Below, in pieces: positions 22,401-32,123 of a DNA stretch of 35,762 bases. Position 1 is the first letter of the stretch, and every line of letters starts with the position of its first letter. The stretch lies in the NCBI GenBank assembly GCA_001179505.1, contig CDMY01000657.1:1-35762 (forward strand), written 5' to 3'. The position numbers and the translations under genes were made by a program. This DNA is from Vitrella brassicaformis (Eukaryota > Sar > Vitrellaceae). The notes beneath the pieces are model-generated. The model worked only from the letters and a program-made list of their open reading frames with translations. It made no database searches and was not told the DNA's origin.

Positions 22401-25274
22401 TTCCGTGCGATGGCGATCAAGTACCCCCTTCACTTCGAAGATGGACCGCAGCGGGTAGAGGGGGCGGATTGTGACGACGGCGCAGACGACCTGATGGGAG
22501 TGGACATCTGCAGGTGCGTGGCGGCAGGAGAGTGGGAGCCTGGGCAGGTGTGTCAGTGCCGTGAGACTGTCATCGTCGACCCCCAGACAGATGAGGGCCT
22601 GCGACAGTGCATCTCACACGTCACCCAGCAGCGGGAGGAGGCCAACGGGCTGACAGACGAGGAGTTCGTTTCAGAGCTGCAGGACTACGTCCAGTCCACC
22701 ATCATGTGGGACACAGGCCAAGGCGGCGGTGGCAGGGGCGGCCGGCGGGGATCTGCACGCTACACACTATCAGCTGCGGAGTTGGCCGCGGACAGGAATG
22801 GGCTGGTCAAGATAGGCGACATCAACAGGGGACGATCGCGGCACCGAGCCCTCCTCTTCAAGGTCTGTCAGTTGGGGGGAAAGAGGCTCACCTGCAGCGA
22901 CCGATGTGCGTCCTGGAGCGACCGAAGTGCGTCCCTCTCTCTCTTTGTCTCTCCAGGCTCTGTGTGACGCGTGTTCCATCCCCTGTCGGCTTGTGCGTCC
23001 CCTTTCGCAGTCATCCTCGTCTGCAGGGCCCTCCCGGCCGTCCCAGGACAACGAGCCCACCAGTGACGAGGACGAAATGGTGTATAACGTCGTCATGTGA
23101 GAACAAGACTCCTGCATTTCTGCAAGTGCCTGGCTGCACTTCCAATACATTGATTGTGTCAGGTTTGGTGTGGACTATGGCCACGCTGGAGACTCCAGAG
23201 ACGGTCACGTGGAACGCATGATGTATGCATGAATGCTACACGCCTCGCTCTCACGCATGAGATTGGTGCTGCCTTCCTTCCTTCCTCAGGCCTGTATTCT
23301 GGGCGCCCCCTGGTCCGGCAGAGTCGGCCTCATACGCCGCCCCGGCCGCCCCAGCCCGCGCCGCCCGCCGGCGGAGTCAGATGGAGATGGTGTCCAACAC
23401 GTGTGCCATGTCGCTGCCCCGCAACCTGAGGCAGACGCTTGAGGCCTTCTACTTCTCGCTCAACCGTCGCTCGCCCGACCATCGCGAGGTTGTCGACTTG
23501 GATGACTACTTCGCCTTCGTCGAGCAACTCGGCAAGGTCATTCATAGGCAGCCACGCAGCGAGGCAACCAACAAATCCGTTTCTTCTCGTCTTGACTTGC
23601 CGTCGATCAGGGTATGTTTGGGGAGGTGTGGCGTGTGCGGCTGCGGCGAGAGGGCGATGACACACTTGAGGGCGGGGGACCGAGGGCCAGGAAGGGGCGG
23701 GGTGGCAAGAGGGACGGCGGTTTGGAGCTGGCACTCAAACTCATAGAGATGAGGAGCGACAATGTGCCAGAGGCCGAGATCATGAGGTTAACGTCGTACC
23801 ACCAGCAGCAGCACTGCCCGGGAACATCAGGCGTCATCCCTTCCGTGTGTGGGTGCGGGTGTGTTCTGTCTGCAGGGCCTACAACCATCCTCGCATCGTG
23901 CGTCTGTTAGCTGTATTCGTCGGGCGACAGGTGAGGAAGCTCGCTGAGTGGCAAGCACGCTGTCTCTCAAGCAGCCCTGATGTGATGTCTACAGAGCCTC
24001 GAGGGCCGCAACCGTGTGCAGACCCATGTGCAGTCACTGTGTCTGCTGATGGAGCTGTGTGACGGGTCGCTCGAAGGCCTGATCGAGCCGCCCAGAGAGA
24101 GAGACAGAGACCAGGCGGCCCTCATGGACCTCGACACAATCAGGAAGGTGCTCCTCGACACCGCCAGGTATGACGCCTGTACATGATGCCATATATTGGC
24201 CATTTCACCCCTGGGTGTCCTGTTTGTTATCCATGCTTGTGATGTGCAGGGCCATGGCCTATCTGCACCATCCCTCGTCGTCCAAGCCGCACCTGCTGCA
24301 TCGAGACATCAAGCCGGCCAACATCCTCCTCAAGGACGGCCGGGCACTGCTGTCGGACTTTGGGTACACACATCCAAACAGGAAATCGGACAACTGCCGG
24401 TCTTTCCTGGCATGACTCTCTGTGAGTGTGTGTGTGTGTGTGTGTGTCTCAGCATTGCTCGGGCGGCGGTCAATCTGCACCTCGACGCCAACATGACGAG
24501 AAGTGGGACAAACGGATGAATGGATGACATACTCGACGATGGATGGATGGATGGATGTGTGTTCCTTTGGATGGTGTGCCAGGTCCAGGCACCGAGGGAT
24601 ACATTGCGCCCGTGAGGACCGATAGACATTATGCAAGAAGAAGCTTAGCTTCGTCCTGTGCTCGTGTCGTATCTTTAGGAGCAGAGGGGCAGAACGTATG
24701 AGCGCCCAATCGACGTGTGGGCGTTCGGCGTCACCATCGGTGCGCACCTGCATATAGCCATGTCTCCCGCCCGATCGATCAATGGCTGCAAGGGATGTCT
24801 CTGTCTGTCTGTGTGCGTGTGGCAGCTCGAATGTTGGGCGTGCAGAGCTGGAAAGGGTTCGCTGAGCGTCTGCCCGCAGCAGAAGAGTTCCAGACCACGG
24901 TATCATGAATCTGCCGGTGTCTTGTCAGATGGTATTTGTCTATCTGTTCCTTCTGCTGTTCTTGGTCTGTGGAAATCAGGATCCGTTTCTGAAGAGTTTG
25001 GCCATCAATTGTCTCGAGAAGGAGCCACTGCTGCGCCCCACATTCACAGACATCGTCAGGTGACTCCGTGACTGACGCAACAGACGAACACATGTGTCAG
25101 GGTGCGCCTGCATGCGATGAATGGTCTTGTGCCATGTGCAGGGACCTGCTGGATGAAATATTCCGCGTGTCGCTCGAGAGACTGGGTGCTGCCCTGCCGC
25201 CCGATGCCCCTCTCGCCGTTTGTGACGGCGACGTCCATGATCTGCGCAGAAAGAGGAAGCGGAACACTCCATGA
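19453..25274 (+). CDS. Leucine-rich-repeat / protein kinase fusion
   Basis: Twenty-eight exons chain in phase to 1235 residues: 19453-19771, 19826-19870, 19957-20048, 20155-20311, 20374-20432, 20503-20605, 20681-20750, 20828-20886, 20955-21050, 21122-21247, 21330-21685, 21775-21877, 21966-22015, 22103-22177, 22257-22862, 22957-23096, 23163-23222, 23290-23536, 23611-23786, 23876-23930, 23995-24167, 24250-24363, 24453-24502, 24583-24611, 24679-24739, 24826-24899, 24980-25059 and 25142-25274. Residues about 110-420 carry ribonuclease-inhibitor-type LRRs (LVDCGVDDECLKTLAG, DVSENAIGDSGVEHIA). A Pro/Asp-rich linker follows. The C-terminal kinase has every catalytic element: GKGMFGEVW, the ATP lysine in LALK (964), HRDIKPAN (D1075), DFG (D1092), and GTEGYIAPE (E1120) with DVWAFG. 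It is therefore probably an active Ser/Thr kinase. A Gly/Arg insertion separates the glycine loop from the lysine. No signal peptide or membrane helix is evident, so unlike plant LRR-receptor kinases it looks cytosolic. Intron 13 is GC-AG. Confidence 0.9.
24537..24557. repeat. (ATGG)n microsatellite in a kinase-gene intron
   Basis: About five ATGG units lie in the intron between the DFG exon and the GTEGYIAP exon. An adjacent intron has a (TG)n tract at about 24425-24446. Confidence 0.85.
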
Positions 25275-25637
25275 CGGATGGCCGATGAGCACATCATGCA
25301 TACATGTGTGGGGGTGGGCTGGGGCCATGATGCGGCCTATTTGTTGACAAGATTGCTTCGGGACAAATGCGATTCGCGCTCAATGACGCCCCCTGGGTAC
25401 GTACCAGCAGATGCGCCTCGGGACAGAGAGGAAATGCATGAATGGATGGATGTTTCCGCAAGAATAACACAGATGATGGAGATCTCATAGCCAACGAGAT
25501 GATTTATGGACTCAGAATGGCCAGACTAGAGGGAGGCACAGCACACATGAGATGGGTTTCACGAATGGATCTGCGATCTAAGCGAGCACAGAAGAAGCAA
25601 CCACACCCTCATCAGAGGGCAGGGCTCTTGGTGGAGG
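25275..25637. other. Intergenic region between tandem plus-strand genes
   Basis: These 363 bp lie between the kinase stop and the riboflavin synthase start. They should hold the kinase 3' end and the riboflavin synthase promoter. Short frames exist on both strands; none looks coding and no motif was recognised. Confidence 0.5.
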
Positions 25638-26789
25638 ATGATGCAATCTGCTGCTCCTTTGTCAGGTTGCATTCTTGCTTTGGCTTGTCTGCACAACTTG
25701 CTGCTGTTACCTTCAGACGCCGCGCCCTCATTCATCCCCTGCCCTCCACATCCATCCCCATCCTCTGCCCGCCTGTCACCTCGTCACTCGCGTTTCCTTC
25801 CATCGTCTTTCACCTCCCGCAACCGCAGAGCCCATCAACCATCCCCTGTCCGGCGGCATCGTTGTTTCCTGCGGCGAGGCCAGCTGACTGCGCTCTTCTC
25901 TGGGATAGTGGAGGAGATGGGGACGGTGCTGTCCGCGGAAAAGGACAAGGAGATGACGCTTTGGGACGGCACGAGTGGACGAGGGGTGGAGCTGACCATC
26001 GAGGCCTCCGAGGGCACTCTTGAGGACTGCTATGTCGGGTGCAGCATGGCCGTCAACGGGGTGTGCCTCACCGTGACGGAGCTCGACAAGGGAGAGGGCG
26101 AGGGGCGGGGCACATTCACTGTCGGCGTGGCGCCTGAAACGCTGCGGCGGACGAATCTGGATGACGTCAGTGCTGGGAATGCAGTCAACCTGGAGAGGAG
26201 TCTACCCGCCGACGGCAGATGCAGCGGACACTTTGTGCAGGTAGGGGCCGGGGACGCTGTGCCTGTGTGCCTGTGCCTGTGTAATTATACTTATGTGTGT
26301 GTGTCGGCTGTTGTTGTGGCTTGCAGGGTCACGTAGACGGCACTGGAGTGGTGCTGGATCGGTGGTCTGAGGGAGAATCGCTGTGGCTCAAGATTGGACC
26401 TCCCGCTGAGGTGATGCCCTTCATTGTGGAGAAGGGCTTCATCGCCGTTGATGGCACCTCACTCACCGTCTGTGACGTCAACAGGAGTCACGACCCACAA
26501 CCTTGGTTCACTCTTATGCTCATTGCACACACCCAGCAGTGCGTGACACTGCCTACCCGGGACGTCGGCGATAGGTACGAAGCGCGAGGAGTCAGCGCAC
26601 GGTAGTCAGTCAATGCATATTCATTTGTTTGATTGGCGTATGTGTGTCTGTGTTGATCTGTCCATTCCATTCAGGGTGAATATCGAGGTCGATGTGATGG
26701 GCAAGTATGTGGCGCAGGCGGCCGGGGCTTTGATTGACCGTGTCAACGCTCTCGAGAACAAAGTGAAAGAGCTAGAAGGGCAGACGTAG
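25638..26789 (+). CDS. ribE: Riboflavin synthase, plastid-targeted
   Basis: Catalyses dismutation of two 6,7-dimethyl-8-ribityllumazine molecules to riboflavin, the last step of riboflavin synthesis. Three exons (25638-26240, 26327-26574, 26675-26789) give 321 residues. The enzyme is two similar lumazine-binding barrels. The first starts at residue about 86 with LFSGIVEEMGTV (usual start MFTGIVEE) and has CSMAVNGVCLTVTEL. The linker-plus-second barrel has GHFVQGHVDGTG, KGFIAVDGTSLTV and VNIEVDVMGKYV. The GHVDGTG motif spans the first intron, which confirms the junction. The 85-residue leader begins with a hydrophobic signal peptide (CILALACLHNLLLLPSDAA) followed by APSFIP and a basic Ser/Pro/Arg stretch, consistent with complex-plastid import. 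ATG 25641 is an alternative start one codon on. The last 20 residues form a short helix (VNALENKVKELEG), normal for the family. Confidence 0.96.
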
Positions 26790-27096
26790 GCATCGTAGAG
26801 TTGTGCAGCTGTGTCTGTTGGAATATTGGCCCCACGTGCAGTCAACTGGTGTGTACAGAACCAGATAGATCATCTCTTGCATCGATAGTCTTCTATCGCG
26901 TTTCCACAACACACGAGTCCTGACTACACACACACACACACACCCCATCATCATCACCTACACAGTGATAAAGCGCTTACACTCACACATGCTCACTCAG
27001 TATGCCTATAAGACAGTCCCTCTTCTGCCACTTGGAAGCCACACATGATCCCTTCCATCATAGTCATCATCACACGCGGCACTGCCCCGCAAGCCC
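26790..27096. other. Intergenic region between converging 3' ends
   Basis: These 307 bp include a (CA)n run at about 26926-26943 and TCATCA repeats. No coding exon was seen. Confidence 0.6.
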
Positions 27097-27447
27097 CTAG
27101 TCAGCCTTCTCCCTTCCCTCTTTGTCCTCCTGAGCCGCGGTACGTTCGTTGTTCATTCGCTGCGCCTCCAGCACCACATAATTGGCACTCAGCGCCATCC
27201 CAGCCCCAAGGACGAGATAGCCGCCGTACAGCAGCTGCTCCGTGGCGGTCTGCGCACGCCAGATGAGGATCAGCATGACGATTCCGATGACCACAAGCGA
27301 GGCATTCACGGTGAGGAGCACGTTGCCGACATTGTAGCCAAAGATTACATCGAACATCTCACTCCACGATGTCAGGGCATCCTGCTGCGCCTCATCCCCG
27401 GCGACATTCGACGTGCCTGCGCCAGTCGACTCCGTCTCCTCAGTCAT
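27097..27447 (-). CDS. Small membrane protein with two predicted helices
   Basis: A single exon of 116 residues. A longer frame starts at a GTG at 27456; the first ATG is at 27447 (MTEETESTGAG). Residues 1-40 are acidic and polar. Two hydrophobic segments follow: VLLTVNASLVVIGIVMLILI and a second spanning LLYGGYLVLGAGMALSANYV. The hinge is short and polar (WRAQTATEQ). The C-terminus is highly charged (NNERTAAQEDKEGREKAD). No family is recognised; small two-helix proteins of this form occur in ER, mitochondrial and plastid membranes, and nothing here decides among them. It has no intron, unlike every other gene in the window, but composition and reading-frame length support coding. It lies about 200 bp downstream of the RCC1 gene on the same strand. 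Confidence 0.7.
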   Translation of the reverse strand: MTEETESTGAGTSNVAGDEAQQDALTSWSEMFDVIFGYNVGNVLLTVNASLVVIGIVMLILIWRAQTATEQLLYGGYLVLGAGMALSANYVVLEAQRMNNERTAAQEDKEGREKAD

Positions 27448-27651
27448 CTTAACCACTCACCCTCAACTCGCTGCCATTCTTTGGCAGATCTCTGCAGCTC
27501 GCGTTCCGCCACTGTAAATTTTTTATGTGGCTCCCATGGAGTCGCCCTCTCTTCCCATCGTCCCACCGTCCTCCCATTTTAGAACTTCAATCTTACACAC
27601 GTGTGCAGTCGATACACGCATGAGGTACGCATCACCGTACGAGCCCCACAT

Positions 27652-30600
27652 TCACTTTTTCTTGCCCTTCTGCGGCTCAGGTGGTCCTGCTGCACGCCTA
27701 ATCGGCCTGCCCTCCTCATCCAACTCGTACGCTGCACGCATACATGCTCATGAGGACAGACCAAGGTGCATGCGCAGGGAACATCCGCGCCCACCGTAGA
27801 GCTTGACATGGTCTGGCTTGTCCATAGTATAAGAGTGTTGCCCGTTTAGAGAGAAGTCCACTCGGCATGTCCATGGCGATTCGCCGCAGTCGGTGAGGTC
27901 GTCGCGGCCAACGCATGGAGTCACGAACTGACACACATTCGCCCACACACACGCATGCACAAGTCCATCACATGAGTGCCAGGCAAGATGGCTTACCTCG
28001 AGCCACTTGTCTTCTGCTGGAGGCGTCTCGTCCTCAGCCTCGTCATTCTCTGCGGGCACCGGGGCTCCCTCATCCACTCGGCAGTGGCATGTGGCCCTGA
28101 CCGAAGCCACGTGACCGATCTCCTCCTCTTCCCCCTCGGAAGCCTCTTGCGGCTACATGTAATCGATCAAACACACATGGGGGCAGGCCCATTTCCGCTC
28201 CCCCATCGTAGGTACCTTTATGAATGAGAACTTGACCGCGGCAAAGTCCGAAGGCAGCAGCTCACTGACGAACAGCCTCATAGTGGTGTCTCCGTCGAGC
28301 GTGCAGCGGTCGGCAGTCACCTCGAGCAGCTGCTGCGCATTCGACTCATCTGTCGCGTTGGGGTTGTCGACAAGTGAGCAGAGCTTGGTGCACTCAAGGG
28401 GCGGGTGGAAGGTGAAGACTAGGCGGTCATTTGTAAAGGATTGGCCATTGAAGGATACTTCCAACGTCAGCTGAGACATATCCATGTTGAATCAAAAAAA
28501 GGGTGAAGAATGGGTATTAACTGTATGAATGATCTGTTGGTACACGCACCTGTGTGATGTTGTCAGCTGGACGCTTGACGTTGCATCGGATGCCCCCCCT
28601 GGCTTGGTCCATCTCGGCCCCCACGGGGTAGGGAGGGCCGCTGGTGGATGTGTCTGGCGAGACGGGTGCCGCCCGCACGGCCAGCACTTCACTGCTGAAC
28701 ACAGCTGAAGGCTTCATCAGCACTGACGTCGCCTGCAAAGTTGATGGAGACATGTATCCATGCACTTAGCTCGCCGGTCGAACCGGGTTGAGCCACCTGA
28801 TCAATCGGTCCCAGGTTGGGCACTATCGCGACCAGGTGTGCATCGTGTATCAGCAACGGAAAAGGGCTCCCGGAGAACGATTGCCCTGAGTCATGTCAAT
28901 CGAGAGAAGAGACAACACACAGACTTCGTTCTACGCCGAGAAGTCGGCTGCTTTGTGTTTGTTCATTCACCATCCAAGGCGACGTCACACATGGCCTGTA
29001 TTGTTCCGCATGGCAGTGGGAGGCCTCTCAGGTCAGGGGAGAGGAAACGGACAGCTGGCGACGGCCCACGATATACAAACTGACCTGAAGGATACATAGA
29101 CGAGTTAGACAGGTCTGTGAGGATGTACGGACACATACCAGTGACGAGAACACTTTGTGTGATGGGCTGTGGCTGTGCATCGGCCGTGGCCGCTCCATCA
29201 GAGTCATCCGCTGCTGGCAAAGAAGCAGCAGGGGCACGGTGTGGGCGTGTAGGATGATTGATGCATGAGGTGGATGCACGCATACGTGTGAATATGAGTG
29301 TCAGCCTGACGACAGTGTCTGTGGTCGGAAGGCCTTTCGGGAGCGAGTCCACAATCACGAAGACCTCCTCACCACCTGCACAAACACCCAGCCACGATGC
29401 GAAAGACAGATATCTTGGGGAGCAGCAGATTTCACACGCACCGCACCCTTGACATTGCAGTTGGATGGCTCCAGCCGGTCCATCAAGACGGGCAGAGTGC
29501 ACGCAAAGAACAGGCACGAGTTGGAGGTAGTCGCCGTCCATGTGTCTCCCCCATCGGGGCTCACAGCACAGGTGAACCATGCCGTCAGCCCCGGGGGAGA
29601 CACATGGAAGCCCTCTCTGTCCTGTTGTCCATCATCACCGTCCACTTTGACGGCTGTACCATCCTCGTTTTGATGGGCCTCATCGGGCCAGCATGGTGGC
29701 GCCTTCCACAGAAGCGGCACCGTCACCTCCACCCACTGGCCCTCCTCGCTCGTCTCATCTGAAGGCAGCAGCAGGCCTTCCAACTCACAGTGATCCACAA
29801 CTTCGCCCCAGTTCGACAGCTCCAGGCTGTCATTGGTCGCGATCAGGTTTGGCCTCAGGGCGTCCTGCCGGGTCGGGATGGGCTGCACGTCAGACGAGAG
29901 ACATGCGAACCGCACTCTCACAGGGACCCCACCCTCATCTTGTCCATCTGCATTCGTCAGATGGCCGCCCTCCGCAGCGGCTGTCCTGAACCCCATGACC
30001 TGGATGCGCAGCTTCTTGCCGCCGTTGGTGCCCAGCAGCGGCACTATCCGTGGCTCAACACGCGTCACACTTGCAGGGGAGAAGAGGACAATGTGGTGGT
30101 CACTGCAGGCGATGCGAGTGAATGCGGGGCAGGGTCTGCAGAACTCCACGAGAGGATGGGGCTGTTTGTTGGAGTGCTGAGGGATGGCCGATGCGTCAGG
30201 GGTGCGGCGGGACGGCCGGACGCCACTGCCGGATGTGGTCGCCCGATCGGGGGTCTTGCGCCACTCGGGACAGTCAAGCACCACTGAGACAGACACATGG
30301 AGAAACACCAAAAGGAGATACATATTTGTGTGCTTTTTTCTGCCACGCTTCCGCTCACCTGGGCACAGTACAGTCCCCTTTAACGGATCCCCTGTATCCT
30401 TCCCGCGTGGTAGATCCCTCAAATGGATTCTCCTGATCTCTCGCAGCTCCTCATCGTTTGCCCCCTCCTGCGGCATCTCTCCGTCGCCGGTGGCATTCTC
30501 TCGCCCCTCGCGTGAGGCCGCCATCTTCCTGAACGCGTCACGGTTCGATATGTGTGCGAGGGCATCGAACCTCTCCCGAACTTTGCCCACACCAGCCAGC

Positions 30601-31883
30601 GGCCGCACACACGTCCCCGGCTTGTTCTCCTTAGCGACCATGTCCGACGGCACAGGCAGCTTGCCGACAAAATAGACAGTGCCTTGGTGTGTGAGGAAGA
30701 GCGTGAAGCTTGCCGACGCAGACATGGCCACGATCCTCTGGCCTTGCTGCCGGCTGAGGGGCTCCGGCAACACGGGAACAGTGGAGGGGGGCGGGAAGGT
30801 AGGTATTGGGGGTGCGTATGGAAGGGGCGGCGGCCATTGGCTGATGTGTTCTGGCAGAAACGCAGACACTGTGTGGCCGAGACCCAGCTGACCTGAGGCA
30901 ATAGCATAGCATGCATAATCAAGGATAGATTCGCGGGAGAGGCACAAGGAAGTACACGTACCGTATATGTTGAGACCAAAGGCGTAGCACTCATTGGCAT
31001 CCGCCCGAATCACCGAATGTGCCCTCCCGGCAGCCACATCACTCACACAGCCAGAGATACGCACGAGCTGAGGTCCAGGGCAGCGTGGTGCCCTCCTCCC
31101 AAGGCCGAGCTGCCCTGCCGCATTTGACCCCCACGCAAGGCACTTGCCGGTGTCTGTACAGGCCAGAACGTGCTCTTCCCCACAACTGATGGCCACCACA
31201 CGGGGGAAGTGCTGGAGCGACAGACGGGGGCATGGCTTGCCGTCGTCTATATACTCATTCGAGGGCACCTTGACGCATCGAGGCACCGAGGCGACAGCCA
31301 CAGGTGGAGAGAGGCCCAGTTCACCAGCAAAGCCCCCTCCCCAGCTGAAAAGCTCTCCCCCGTCAGTGAGGGCCACTGCAAATGACCTCCCGGCCGCAAC
31401 AGCTGTGAATCGGTGGTCCTTGAGAGCAGGAATGAGCCTTGGCTGCTGTCCCTCTGCCGCCCCTCCCCACCCCAGGCACCCGAATGAGCAGTGGCCGCAT
31501 GAATACAGCCGCCCGTCTTGAGCCACCACGCAAAGAGACTCCTCGCCCACCCCAACTGACCGCACGCAGCACTCATCCACGAATGGTCGCCACTCCGAGA
31601 TCGCCCTCGGTAGCACCGCGGTCCCCTCGAACACGGCGAGATCAGCAATGTTGTCCCTCACTACTGCAGAGTCCTCGCAACCGTCGTCTGAGTGGGGGGC
31701 CCTGCGTGAAGGCGGCTGTGATGCGCTGCTGAGTGAAATGAGGCATCGGCTCGTGCCGGAGGCTAGAGTGGCAACGGGGCGGCCCGTGAGGGAGTGAACG
31801 CGCCGCATCTGGCCGTCTGTCGCGGGGCTCATCATGAAGACCTCGCCGCACGGCGGTGATGCACAGGGCTCAGAAAAATTCAT
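27652..31883 (-). CDS. RCC1-repeat protein with C-terminal IPT/TIG-like domains
   Basis: Eleven exons join in phase: 31883-30962, 30892-30359, 30283-29438, 29375-29286, 29213-29139, 29084-28971, 28764-28550, 28470-28216, 28152-27997, 27927-27795 and 27731-27652 (1139 residues). The N-terminal 410 residues carry RCC1 propeller blades: GRLYSCGHCSFGCLGWGG, GELFSWGGGFAGELGL, KCLAWGSNAAGQLGLG and NECYAFGLNIYGQLGLG. The last is completed across intron 1. A charged linker follows. From about residue 558 come Ig-like IPT/TIG or sea-urchin-egg-receptor-type segments: SVTRVEPRIVPLLG, DRLEPSNCNVKGAVR, GYMSPSTLQATSVL and LTLEVSFNGQSFTNDRL. The protein ends basic (PEPQKGKKK). No signal peptide is seen. 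RCC1 propellers serve in guanine-nucleotide exchange and scaffolding; the role here is unknown. The acceptor of exon 7 (AAG at 28765) is less usual but keeps phase and gives a good IPT match. Confidence 0.9.
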
Positions 31884-32123
31884 TGCAAGTTGAAGCGGCT
31901 TGAGAAGATAGTTTTGAGGACATCTACGCCGTCGAGGAATACATCATTTTCCCTCCTTTCTCCCCTCTCTTTTGCGAGCTCGGGAAAGATGCGAGCCTAG
32001 AATTGTCCCCGCCACCTCGCTGGTTCCACCAGATACGATAGAATGAGTGTCGTGTAGTCCACATGATGGTAAGGTGGTGCGGCTGCTGCAGCGTACGTCC
32101 ATGCAGTGTATGTCCCACCTCCC
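31884..32123. other. Intergenic region between tandem minus-strand genes
   Basis: These 240 bp lie between the XPC stop (32124) and the RCC1 start (31883). They should hold the XPC 3' end and the RCC1 promoter. No motif was recognised. Confidence 0.5.

Noticed and set aside
19450-23222. LRR part and kinase part as two separate genes
   Set aside because: Exons 15-19 connect with matching phases and good donors and acceptors, and no stop codon intervenes. Kept as one gene, with cDNA needed for proof.
27448-27456. Start of the small membrane protein at 27456
   Set aside because: That codon is GTG; the first ATG is 27447.
29355-31883. One intronless 842-residue RCC1 protein
   Set aside because: The frame is open only because two introns are 3n and stop-free. 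Removing 30961-30893 restores the blade motif NIYGQLGLG, and the frame then leaves the true exon at 29437, where the IPT region continues in spliced exons.
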